Positions 23,294 through 34,720 of a DNA stretch of 64,000 nt are shown one piece after another. The notes under the pieces were generated by a model. That model saw only the letters and a program-made list of their open reading frames with translations. It was not told the origin of the DNA and did no database searches. Every line of letters begins with the position of its first letter. Position 1 is the stretch's first letter. The DNA comes from Rhytidiadelphus loreus (Eukaryota > Streptophyta > Bryopsida > Hypnales > Hylocomiaceae): positions 55,099,348 to 55,163,347 of the forward strand of contig OX344764.1 in NCBI GenBank assembly GCA_947034895.1. The letters are read 5' to 3'. The translations under genes were made by a program, and so were the position numbers.

Positions 23294-26065
23294 TCAAAAA
23301 ACTCTGCAGCTGCTGTTTTTTGCATTCTCACCAGCCTTCCCAGACTGCAACGCACAATTGCAGAAATGCAATCCTGACCTGGAGTCATTGTCTTCGGAAG
23401 AAGTCGAAACGGACGACCGACTATCCAAAGACAAGAACTGGCGGTCCAAAGTTTTGGATCGTTCCTCTAAATCTCGGAAGGAAAGACCTCCAAACGTGGC
23501 TCTCCTTTGCTGAGTTTCTAGAGTGGCTCTGAAATTGTAATTATGCTGGCGCTGCTGCTGTGGTTGTAAAACTCGGCTCCTGAACTCTTCTTTGATGGAC
23601 TTGAGGGTGTCTACCACCCGGGCCATGCTTGGTCTTTGAAGCTCTTTCTTCTTCAGGCACTGGACTGCGAGCTCCGCAACCTTCCATGCTCCCTTGGAGG
23701 GACACTTGGACTTCAGACGGGGGTCCAGGATTTGGGTAAGCTTGGATTCGTCTTTCAGAAATGGCTCTGCCCAGCGCACGAAATTCTTTTCGTTGCAGAG
23801 GAAGGTGGTGTCGAGGCTGTACTTGCCGGTGAGAAGCTCAAGCAAAACTATGCCGAAACTCCAGACGTTTCTCTTGGCGTGCGCTTGACTCGTCTTCATC
23901 ACCTGAAACATCCGAAAACAGGACAACCGAGCGGACATCATTCAGAAGACTGATCGTGATGCCCTGTATGCTTGTGAACTTCGAAATAAAAATAACACAA
24001 CAAGGCATGTGCACACGAAGTCTCAATGAGGACTTGTAATCTACAGGTAGCAAGCATCCATTCAAGAAGAGTTGCGCAAGGGACTTAACCATCTCAATTG
24101 AACCATTACCACTTCACAAGTGATAATGTCTGTTTCGTTACCATGATGATGAACTCTGAAAACTCCTTTCTGTTGGGTTACTCCCCTGTTTCTACTTTCT
24201 TGTTTCTATCCTGACACTTAGTTTCCCATAAGATGCTAGAAACCTCAAATCCGGAGACCTCGTTGAGGAAATAAGCAATCAGTTGTGTGGCACAGCATGA
24301 ACTATTATCCAGATTTTAGTTGCACAGTAAGTGGATATGAGACATTACATATATTCCTAAATAACAACACATATTCATGCAATGCAGTACGTGAATTCAA
24401 GTGGCTTACCGATGACAGCGACGATTTCCTGTCAGGGGGCGAACTCATGACCACCAAGCCATAGCCCGCCAATCTCGGGGTGTAATCCTTGTCCAAGAGC
24501 ACACTGGAGCCTTTGAATTCTCTGTACACGATTTGCAATGGCGCTCGGTCGTGAAGGTACATCAACCCACGCGCCGCGCCCAGCACGATGCTGATCCTGG
24601 CAGACCAATCCAACTGCGTTTTGGAACGACTCCCACAGAGGTAGTCGTGAAGAGTACCGTTCGGTGACTGCTCGAACACCAGAAGACGCTCCGAGGTGAT
24701 CTTCACACTGTGCACGTCCACGTCCTCGTGCGCACAGTAGCCCTTGATCAAGCAGATGTTCGAGTCTGGTAATTGCGCCAGCATTTGCACATCACTCTTC
24801 CAATCCTTCAAAGTCTGCCACCAAATTCCAAAACCAGGGAACCAGAAATTTCAGTAAACTCACAGCAAGGCAATCCCACAACGACTCCACAGCATTCTGG
24901 TTTACAACTATCACTGTCTTGTTGCTTATGTTATGATATAATGTAAAGTTTCCATTCACCATACAGGAAGGGAGAGGTTGCATTCACCACACAGGGGAAC
25001 CTGGAACCATTCCTTACAACCACCTAGAAACTGACACCATCTAAAAGCTAAAAGTTAGCACATTTGTTTTGGGTAAGCTGAAAATCAATTGCAAAAAACG
25101 TAATGTCAATAGATTAAGTGTTCACACGTAGCACAAATCTAAGTTCGCCTGCAAGGTGAATAGAGCCTCTAATGTAGTGTATGGTTAATGAAGTCTCTAC
25201 TCTACATATTCCTTGCATCATATTCCTTGCTAATAATGTTGCTTTGAATGTGAGCTCCCACCTGATTTTCGTTGACGTTGAGCCTGACCACCGCCATCTC
25301 CCGCCGCGCTTTCCCCACACCCGCATTCTTCACCCATGCCCTATACACGGCGCCAAACGCGCCTTTCTCCATACAACTCTCGGGTGCAAACTCGCGCGTC
25401 CCCTCCAATAGCTCCTCAAACTCAAACGACTCCAGCCCAGGCAGGAGCTTCGTCGCAATGGAAGGCGGCGGCAGCGGCAGCCCAACGACGGCGGTAACCC
25501 CTTTCCCTCTCCGAATGCTCCACGATCCCACCTCACTTTCATCGCTTGTAGACACAAACGCGCCCGAGTTGAAACGAAGCTCGCACGCCGCGTCCTTGGG
25601 AACCGGCAATGGGAGCCACACTGGCGGTGGCAAAGGTTTGGAACGTCCACCAGAGCTAGCACCCAGTTTACTGGTTTCAACGGTGCAATTGTTGTAAGAG
25701 AATGTGCTCAGGAGTGGGTCGGAGAGCGTTCTGAACGACGGAGACTCGAGCACGGCGTCAGATGGAGCAAGCGGGGAGAACACGAATGACTCCTCTGTGG
25801 CGTCGGCGTCGGAGATGCGGCTCGATTTCGTGCACTTGGCGGTGTTTCTGAAAGATGTGGAGTTTGGGGTGGTGAAGAGGGGATCTGCGAGGTCGGGGTC
25901 GTCGCTCGAGAAGAAGTCTTCCTTTGAGGAAGAAGAAGAGGGGCTGTCGGGAGAGCTCGGGGCTTGACGCTTGCGGCGGGGAGCCATGAAGCAGCCCAGG
26001 AAACCGGTGTCGTGAACTCTTCGGAATGGGAATTTGCCTGGCTTTGGTGAAGTCTCCATCATCAT
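23294..26065 (-). CDS. Receptor-like cytoplasmic kinase, predicted pseudokinase
   Basis: Three exons on the minus strand (26065-25262, 24814-24410, 23902-23294), all in phase, encode 605 residues. The first 200 residues are Ser/Pro-rich and disordered-looking. A kinase fold follows, with a plant RLCK-like layout: KGAFGAVYRAWV glycine loop (234-245), SERLLVFEQSPNGTLHDYL, GLMYLHDRA, WSFGIVLLELLTGKYSLD and RPSMARVVDTLK. Key catalytic residues are replaced: Arg261 for the ATP-binding Lys (AVVRL), Y365-R366-E367 for HRD, Ser372 for the metal-binding Asn, and G385-Y386-G387 for DFG. The GT.GYAAPEY segment is absent, and I found no missed exon for it in the 24409-23903 intron. It should therefore act as a scaffold or allosteric partner, not a phosphotransferase. 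ATG 26065 is the first of three consecutive Met codons; the five codons upstream lack an ATG. There is no N-terminal Gly for myristoylation. Confidence 0.85.
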
Positions 26066-26162
26066 CGTGCTCACAGACAAGTAAACTATGTCACTAAACT
26101 TGGCACTTCAATCTCAAGCGCGATCTCAAGAGTACGTCAAGGCAAGACACTCTCAAGAGTAC

Positions 26163-26745
26163 ATTGGTGCCGAGAACGCAACCCAAGGTCGAGTGCATCT
26201 GCAAAAATGCATGCATCGGACTACTTAGAATTCGTGATTCTTACAATAACGATGTGTACCCACCACGGACTTGCTAGAGCAGGTCATGTCAATCAAAATG
26301 CATGCATCGGCGCACTTAGAACTCGTGATTCTGACAACACTACACCTACCCCGGAGCTTCTTGACAACCTTTCTAGAGGAGAGCATGTCGATCGACGCAG
26401 ATCTCTGACTCAAATTCGATGAGAACAAGAGTAGGTACTCACCACGTACAAGGCTTGAGAATCTGGAGACAGAAGTCCTGCAATCGCCACGCCACTCTCA
26501 ATCACTATATTGGTGCCGAGAATCCAACATAAGATCGAGGTGCATCTGCAAAATGCCAGTGGACTTCAAAATGCGTACATCGGCGCACTCTGAACTCGTG
26601 ATTCTTACAACACCGAAGTGTACAAATATACCACTTAGCTTAACTCATAAGCTTGGACGTGCTAGAGCAGATCATGTAGATCTCTGACTCCAATTTGACG
26701 GGAAGAAGAGCTAGCATGTACTCACCACAAGGCTTGAGATTCTGG
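26163..26745 (-). repeat. Tandemly duplicated leader region upstream of the kinase
   Basis: About 26163-26480 and 26508-26760 are diverged tandem copies. Both carry GGTGCCGAGAA, GCATCTGCAAAA, CGGCGCACT, CTCGTGATTCT, AGATCTCTGACT and ACAAGGCTTGAGA/ACAAGGCTTGAGA-like blocks in order. The first copy holds an additional internal duplication (about 26200-26290 and 26295-26340). On the minus strand each copy ends in a consensus splice donor, GTG|GTGAGTA (near 26437-26445 and 26719-26727), so both could be alternative 5' leader exons. Confidence 0.6.
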
Positions 26746-26760
26746 AAGCAGAGGTCCTGC

Positions 26761-29118
26761 AATAGCAAAAGTGGGGAGTAGCACTGTGGGTGAAAGCCAA
26801 GTCGCCCCCAGCTAAGTTACAAAGAAACGAAAGTCGGCACACTGCTTCGGAAAGAGCAGCTTCCGAAGCTCTTATCTCGAGAACGAACAGGAACAATGAC
26901 TAGCGGCGCCGTTCTGAAGGAACTCACGACTGTAGCGTCGTAGCTGCAACTTGAAACCATCCCAAGGTTGACCCAGCTCGGTGACGAAGAACAAGCCAAG
27001 GAACGTGGGAACGGTTCCATGACTACCATCACTCCATCAAACCTGCATTAACTGCCGGTATCTCATCAACAGTAGCAGCGTACTAATGCTAAACTCCCGC
27101 CCCATCTCCTCGTGACTTTTTCACTCCCTCCACGACGAGGCAAATTGAGGACTCTCCGAAAGACTTGCACTTGTTTTGATTGTTGTTGTGAGAACATTCA
27201 CACCCTTCTCGCTCTCGCCAAACTTGGCATGCTCATATTTTCCATCTAATTTTGAAGAACCCTCAATTTACCTGTCCCTCATCTTTGCTCACCAATCAGT
27301 GAAAACTAATTCAATTGAACTTGCACTTTAAACAAGTATTTGAAGTTGCAAAAGTCACTAGGTAAGTTAGCACAATTGTTATTGTCCTATCACTTCATCA
27401 CTTTTGGGAGATGTTTTAGTGTCATAATTTAAATAAAATTAGGGATAGAAAGAAACATTCCTTCTAAACACCTCACTCGTTTATCAAGAGATAATGTCTT
27501 AATCTTGAAGCAATATCTCTTGAAAACATTATAAATTTATTTAGTAAAAATATACTCCATATATTTTATTTAAATGATTTTAATTAAAGAAATAGAGGTG
27601 CACCTAAGAATCTAAACTATTGACTATATCATAGAAAATTATTTAATCAATATAGCAAACTAATGACATTTGACCAAGTGATGATATGATTTGTTTTTTT
27701 ATTTGTTAAGGGCGGTAGTCTTTGAGAGTAAATGCAATTGTAATTAAAGAAAGTTGCTGCAAAAAGGTAATGGTTTGCTTTGTATACCCAAAAATGTTGT
27801 CTCAACTACAATGTCAATCCATTGCACTATGTCAAACAACTTCAACTTTTAAACATCACAATCAAAGAATTTTAAGAATTTTTAATAAATTTTTTAGTTG
27901 AAAAAGTAAGCTTTGTCCCAAGCACCTAGAATCCTCAAAAACAAGCATTTGGAATATCAAATAATTTTAATTTAATATAATTTTTGGATGTGACTTACAT
28001 TAAGTGGTCCAATACATAAAATATTTAATTTTATTAATAAAAACTTAATAAATTGTGCACTATGATGCCTGCAAATCCCAAAATTCAGCGATTTTTTTCA
28101 CCTCTAAGAAAAGATCCAAAAAAATTCAATATTATTAAAAAAAAACTCAATAGGAATATACATCTTGATCTTGTTGAGGTGCACGACTTTTTTATTTATT
28201 TTAATTTTAGAGTCTTCTTACTTCATCAAAATGAACAAAACAGACAAATTTTGGAGGTTTAAAACAAAAATAACCTAATTAGTGTGTCTAAAAAGTGATA
28301 CCCAAAGCAAACTATTACCCAAAAGGAAGACCTAGATCTATACATTGTCCAATTGCTCTATGATATATGTTGATTCTTGTAGTTTCTTATGAGTGGTGGT
28401 CCCAATTGAAACTCTTGAAAGCATGAGAAAGCAAAGTTTATATCGAACAATTTGTTCTTCAAACATAGTATCAATTGTGCCTAGTTACTATAATTAGACT
28501 AGTCAAATTTTCAAATTTTCATGTTGGCAAGTGTAAGGAGGTTCTAATGCACCAAAGAACATGACATTTGGATATTGTTTGCAAAAGTTATGAAGGATCA
28601 AAGTTTAAAATAATAACTTTTGTTGATTGAGGGTAGAGATGTTCATGATCCAACAAAGGAGCCCAATCTAGCCCTAGATGGGACTTCATGCCATCTACCC
28701 CCATCCTAATTTCTTACTTGGGGCCAAAAGGTTTGACGCCAAAACTATGCCACCTAGGTGACACTTAAGAATGGTAGGATGAGTTGTATTTCTAGTTTCA
28801 CCCTAGTATAAAGCCCTTGGGCTGGATTTGGAGGAATTAAGTGATCCTATTGGTTCAAATTTGGAAAATTCAGGTCAACCTTCAATCCGACCTCAAGTAT
28901 AAACGAAGCCTAAGTTTGTTTGAACCACATTAGATGTTTTTCCGGGCCTCCGAGAGAGTGCGAGTTATAATGTTGTGATAACTAAGGAACGTGACTGCTA
29001 CAGTGACACCACAGCGGTCCTACATGGCCGAGAAGCTGCCAACTAATTTCTAAAAAAAAAGATCAATTTTTTTTTGGATTTGAAGAATTTTTAAAAAAAT
29101 GAATTTTTTTTTTGACAG
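26761..29118. other. Kinase promoter region and AT-rich intergenic DNA
   Basis: The GC-richer part to about 27250 is presumably leader and promoter of the kinase gene. Beyond it the sequence is AT-rich with no recognised gene. ORF 28053-28262 has no recognisable product. Confidence 0.5.
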
Positions 29119-29690
29119 CCGGACATTCCTTCACTGCGGGGGGAGCAGTGAAGGGAACAAGCCTAAAATGGTCTCCCGAAGGCCTGAAAAAACATCTATT
29201 GCTAATAGCGCCCCAAACTTTCACAATTATCATGGAAATTTCACTACCAAACTCTTTGAAAAGCTTTTTGATGGGCTCTACATGACACTCTTAGAGGACT
29301 ATGAACCATATATTCATATGGATGGCATAAAATACCATGTTACGAAGGTAAATTCATAGCCAAATTCATTGACCAAAGCTATTGATATTTGAGCTTTCCA
29401 AATTGCAACATTGTGGTGCTACCAAATGAGAAAGAATAAGTACAAACAAAGTTAGAAATGTTAACCTTCATCAAAAGTTTGCACTTGCCTTTAATAATTT
29501 GAAGCTACTACATTGCATCTCGATCCCAGCACATGTTTGTAAAGATCCTTCTCTACCATTGCAAACTCAAGTTGATCAGCAAGTGTGGGCTATGGTTAAA
29601 AACTTCATTGTTGCGGTTCCAAAAATTGATGAAATTGAATTGTTGCACAGTTGTCAACTTACCATGTTTGCTAACATGGAGTCCCACTAA
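29119..29690 (+). pseudogene. Exon-like fragments of an unrecognised gene
   Basis: After a T-rich tract ending in GACAG (29118) comes an open stretch to 29347. It contains SRRPEKTSIANSAPNFHNYH and LFDGLYMTLLEDYEP and ends at AAG|GTAAATTC, a plausible donor. A second open stretch near 29502-29690, starting after an AG, reads VDQQVWAMVKNFIVAVPKID and stops at TAA. The composition looks protein-like, but I cannot name a family. It may be a degraded gene or transposon-captured exons, since no start codon, further exons or 3' end were found. Confidence 0.3.
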
Positions 29691-30018
29691 TTGATGTGTA
29701 GAAAAAGGTGAAGTGCCAAAGGTTCTATTTAATAGTAATCTTGGTAGTAGTCTTAGTTTGACTCATACTAAACACCAAAAGTCATTGAAAGTGGTTTATT
29801 TCTCAATGACATATAATTCTAAAGAAAATGAAAGCACATTCAACAAAGCTAATTGGTTACCTATTCAATATCAATGTTTATAACCAATAGTGCTTGTATA
29901 AGTGAATTTAAATATAAGGTGGAAATATAAGTATTTTTATTCAACCTTAATTTTTTAGAATGCACTAAGCGTGATTGGATGTAGTCTAATCACATTAATT
30001 CATTTTATTTTTTCTTAA

Positions 30019-30933
30019 CCCCTAAGGTCCCATTATTCCTTTGGGGGACAAAATAGATTTTAGACAAGCTTCTACAGTCTCAATATTTGTCATGATCTTC
30101 TTAAATTTTTGTGAAGATAGAGAAACATATTAACTTTTTGAAAATATAATTTTTATTACAATTGGTGCCCATGAACAAAAGTTATAGAACAATAAGCCTA
30201 AATTTAAATTCAGCAAGTACGAAAACTTCCCCACAAACACTTGAAGTATAATATATTAAAAAAAAAAATCTCATAGATTAAATTTGTATCTAGATGGAAA
30301 TCTTTTTTTCATTCCATTTAGATTAGTGATGTGAAAGTTATGGACAATCTTGTTTTTTAGGTAATTAAAGCATCGTCTTGAAAAAATAACTCATTGGATT
30401 CATTTCTGAATTCAACTTTTACAATTTTTCAAAAAAAAAGTCTTACAAGGTTAAAATCTCTTTCTAGAACAATCTCACCAGTGAGCTTTTTGTGTTTCAA
30501 TTCCATCTTAGAGCTATGAATGGTTGATTTTTCCCTTCGAACTTGAATCTGCTTGGCTCCTTAACAATTTTTTAATGAGTAAAACTTAAGTGTCTTTTTC
30601 TTAAAAAAAATTCTTAGACTCTCAAATCAATTTTTCAACATAAAAAGTTAGAAATTCAGAACTAGTAGTGCAAAAATTTGAAGTTAAGAAGATTCAAAGT
30701 CAATAAATATAATTGAACAAGGTGCAGAAATACTTGTTTTCTTTACTGTAAATGCAAATATCTTGCAATCTATGTGGTCAAAGCTTATAAATTTTCTTCC
30801 ACACTTTCTTCCACTAATTTTGTGCAATATTGAATAGTTAGATATGAAAAAGAAAATTAAGTTTTTTGCTCTTTACAATAGAAATGACAGTTTTGAGTGG
30901 TTTTTGATGGCATAAAGGCCTTGAGACTTTAGG
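30019..30933 (+). mobile_element. TTAA/CCC-ended MITE, complete copy
   Basis: TTAA at 30015-30018, CCCCTAAGGTCCCATTATTC at the left end, GGCCTTGAGACTTTAGG at the right end, then TTAA at 30934-30937. At 915 bp its length and internal order (ATAGATTTTAGACAAG, TTCATTCCATTTAGATTAG, CAATTCCATCTTAGAGCTAT) match the copy at 53241-54161. No ORF is of useful size. Confidence 0.8.
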
Positions 30934-30937
30934 TTAA

Positions 30938-33579
30938 TTGAAGTGTTGGCCCTGTCTTCATATCTTTTAGATAGAAATAAGGATATGAAAATTTGGTGCC
31001 TCAAGTAGTGCTAAAAATAACAAATATATTTTTTTGCTTAGAAGTACAAGAGTATGAACAAACCCCCAATATAACCCTTAAAAGACATTCCAAACTTGAA
31101 AGACATTTTCAAAGAGAGACACTTAAATTTTGTATATTTTTTATTTATTCAAATGCAATTAAGCTCAACCAAATAATCTAGTTTTTCTTCAATTTTAAAA
31201 CTTTCAATAATTGTTACGAGCTTGCAAAGTATACCACTTATATCATGATATTTATCACTACCTTTACTTAGAAATACGTGTAATTTGAAGCATTTTGCAG
31301 AGTTTTACATATGATTTTTACAAAAACTTATTTTCCTAAATCATGTGAATTTTCATTCAAAAAAATGTAGAATTATAGATGAATCTAAGGTGTAGATTGT
31401 AATTTTGAAAAGTATGAAAATTTTGGAATGTTCATCTTAATATACATAAGTGATGAAATTTAACCAAATAATAATCTAATTTGTCTTTTAAAGGTTAATA
31501 AAAGAGGTGACAACCTAATGAGATGTGATTGCATGCAACTATATTTTATATTTTCATTCCAAAATTAGTAGAATCTCAATAAATATAAAAAATATTATTG
31601 AAGAAGCAATTTGCGAACACCCACTATATAATCTTTTATCATCAACAACTTGTGTATGAAAAATATATATAATGCAACCCATTTTGTGATGCACTTCTTT
31701 CATAACTTCTTTCATTGTCTCCTCTATTTCTTAACTTCATTGGAACCCTTAGCAATGTTTTCTCTTTTCTTTAAAATTTGAATCTTTAAAAAAGTGAAAT
31801 GTAGATGTGATGCTTTTGAGTCATACACATTATAATTTAACAAGAGTTCAAATGAAGAATCTTCATTCTTGCAAGTTTATCCTTCCTTCCCATCCAAACA
31901 TAAACCAATTCAAAAACTTACAAAAAATCTAGTAAGTATCAAATAAACAAGCTAGTCACATTGCTATAGAATAGGCAAATTTTACTTTTTCAAAGTAATT
32001 ACATGTACTTCATCCAAATCATGTTACTCCTTTTATACCCGCTTTTATAAAGTCATAAGAGCATTCCTGCCTTTAAGCAGTCAAATTCAGAGAGTCAATT
32101 AGTTCTTTTAGACTTGGAGATGGCTTCATCATCTAAGAATCTTTTTTGCTCTCCACCTTGTCATGCTTGGATAACTTGGTAAAAGACCAAAACTCTAAGA
32201 ATCAATTGAAATTTGTTTCCATTTAAAAAAAATTCTCTTTAAATTTTTGAATTGGACCACCATGCCCACAACTAAAAAGTGTGGTAGATAATTGGTTAAG
32301 CTCCACAAACTCAAGAGTCTGGAGTTTTATCGGTTGAGACTAGTTCCAAAAGTAGCTAGATTGTAGCTACAATGAAAGTTAATTTTAAGCTTCCCCAACT
32401 CTTCTACCGGATTGAGTTGATTTGGAGATTAGGGGTGATAATGGTCTAAGGGATGGTTTATACCAGGGCTGAACCAAAAGGACTACAAACACTTGAAAGT
32501 ACTCCACTTTGTTAGATGAGACCACAAGAAGCCCAGGACAAAATTAGTAACAATACTTTGCACAATCTTACTGTAAATCTAGAAGAAACTATAGTTGAAT
32601 CCTATCTATTTATTATTAGATCTAACATTGTTAAACAACCACAAGATCAATTAAATAGATAAAATCTACAATTGTGAGATCTTAGCCCATCATGGTCTTT
32701 TAGAAATTCACTAGGCCTACCTCTGAAAAGACATGGTCAAGGAAAAAGCTTTTAGAAACCAACTAAACATTATTTACTTTGACCGTATAGGATTCCAAAC
32801 ATACTTTTCATTCTATGAAAAATGGCATGGGCCTTAGCCAAAGTGTAAATACAACTTGGACCATATCTATCTCTCCACCAATGGCATTACTTCGATGATT
32901 CAAGAGTGTCTTTAGTTTGCCTTTGGTATAAACCAACCCTAAGGTTTCCAAAATATTCATCATCTATTGGGTGCGTGCATGTTCTAAAGTAAACTAGCCT
33001 ATGCCAAGCAAACCACCTATGATAGACACCTAGGGAATGATCCATTACAATCTTGCATCAATCCATGACAAACTTTTTCCAATAAATGAGATTTGGGCTA
33101 CATTAGGTTGAGTTATTAGTGTCCACAACTGATGTCTTGGATGATAGTCATGGAGTGATTAGTGACCACAATAAAAACTTTTACCTTTTTAGTGTAAATA
33201 AATCACATGAAGTGACTTTTTTAGACCATGTTGTAGCCATGTTAGGAAATATTGAGACTATTGTACGTACAATAAGATGACCATCATGGATACACTTTGT
33301 GCTAGTTTTGGGGTAGTCTAAAGATCCCTCAGGGCCAATTGGATAACAAATTCGTAACAAATTTTTAAAAAATCAATTGTTTTTTCTCATTTCTCCCATT
33401 TGTCTTTCTACGGAATTAAAAATTAAAAAAAATTCAATGAAGCTAATAAGGCAGACCATTCCTTCTGTCTGTCATAGTCATAGGCTGGTTTACCTTATTT
33501 GGGTTTGATTTGCAGTCCCAGACTCCCAGGGTCCCTTTTTTCCAAAAATCAATCCAAACATACGGCAAAATAAAATAAT
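30938..33579. other. Intergenic AT-rich DNA, no gene seen
   Basis: No exon, RNA gene or clear element end is recognised. The part 32100-33350 is somewhat less AT-rich and may be an old, unreadable transposon remnant. Confidence 0.5.
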
Positions 33580-34505
33580 TACACTACTGTACCGGTACCA
33601 GGAAAGCGTTCGGTGAACAGTCGCCAGTGTAGTAGTACTGTTGGGTGGCCTTTAAGCTTCCCTTTATTTCTTGTGGTGGAATGGATCCATCTGCAATCCT
33701 GCCCCGGCCAGGCAGTGTCCCACTCCAGTGTACTGTACCCGGGATTCAGCATCCACACCGTCTCTGTGAAGGGAACTGAAGGGAAGGGAGGGGGGCGAGG
33801 GGCGCGCCATTCAATCCCAGCCAGCGGTGTTGTCCTCGTGACGCAATGCAAATATAGACTGGACCTTCAGTTGGGAAGGCGGGGCTAGCTTGGGCCAACT
33901 AGCTTCTAATGAGCTGATTCAGTGGCGAGCTGGCGGGGCTTGGTGGTCTCTGTGGAATGAATTATGAGCGCCATTTTGGCAAAAAGAGGAGAATCCTGAC
34001 ACGCGGGGTCAACTACGGGAAGCTAGGCGGACAACTAAGTTCAGTTACAGTACCCAGGTCATCAGTCCTGGAGAACGCGTTCCGCATGACATTCGGTATT
34101 TCGGCGGGGATCGGAGCTAGCTTGCCGTCGACTTGGAGAGCTAGCTGGAGGACGACGGACTGTTCACATGAATCAGAAGCTAACGTGAGTGGATCGAGCT
34201 CGGAATGCAGACACTAGCTAGCTCCGTCATTCGATCAGAGCATCCGCACCGGCACAACGCGTCGAAGTGGTCGATGGCGGGCTCTCACTTGAAATGGGAT
34301 TTCCATCTGGGCTTCACTGAGTGCTTCAGGCGACCCCCACCTGGACGCCGGCGCCATCGGGGCACTTCAAGTGTCGGATGCGCGGTGGTTCCGTGTTGGA
34401 CTCGGCCGGTTCACGCGGGGGCGACGCTTCTCCTGAGCTTCTCTCGTGAGCCCCCGCGACGACCCTCGCAAGCAGTGTTCGGGAAGTTTGTTGAGTTTTA
34501 AAGGT
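33580..34505. other. Sharply bounded GC-rich island without a recognised gene
   Basis: About 0.9 kb of clearly higher GC content sits between AT-rich flanks. ORFs occur on both strands (for example 33579-33851 minus and 34205-34501 plus) but none resembles a known protein. AGAGCATCCGCACCGGC near 34238 resembles the AGAGCATCCCCACGG end of the insertion at 587, so the island may be a related GC-rich element. The R2 repeat begins immediately to its right. Confidence 0.4.
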
Positions 34506-34507
34506 TA

Positions 34508-34720
34508 GTGTGCCCTATGCCGTTGCCACAGCCATTGGGGATGTCAAAAGTGATTGCGAAGTCCTCCTTAATCTCCTTAAATAAAAGTAAGAGTAATTTT
34601 CTAATTTTTTAATTCCTAAAATCTTTGAAATTCAATAATTTTTGCACCGTAGGTCCCCACGCAACAAAACAAAACCCATGCACCCCTTCTTGCAAAGAGC
34701 TTCATCACAAAGTTCCCTTG
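34508..34720 (+). repeat. Dispersed repeat family R2, copy 2
   Basis: Homologous to 18128-18310, with the identical 21-base GTGCCCTATGCCG..CCACA core and the GCAAAGAGCTT segment at its far side. Confidence 0.6.

Noticed and set aside
25272..25967. Plus-strand ORFs of 141 and 87 codons
   Set aside because: They are antisense shadows of the first kinase exon, whose frame, splice donor and kinase motifs are clear.
26066..26080. Kinase start upstream of the triple Met
   Set aside because: The five extra codons begin with TTG; the first real ATG in the frame is 26065.
28053..28262. 69-codon ORF in AT-rich DNA
   Set aside because: Lys/Phe/Asn-rich composition is what AT-rich random sequence yields.
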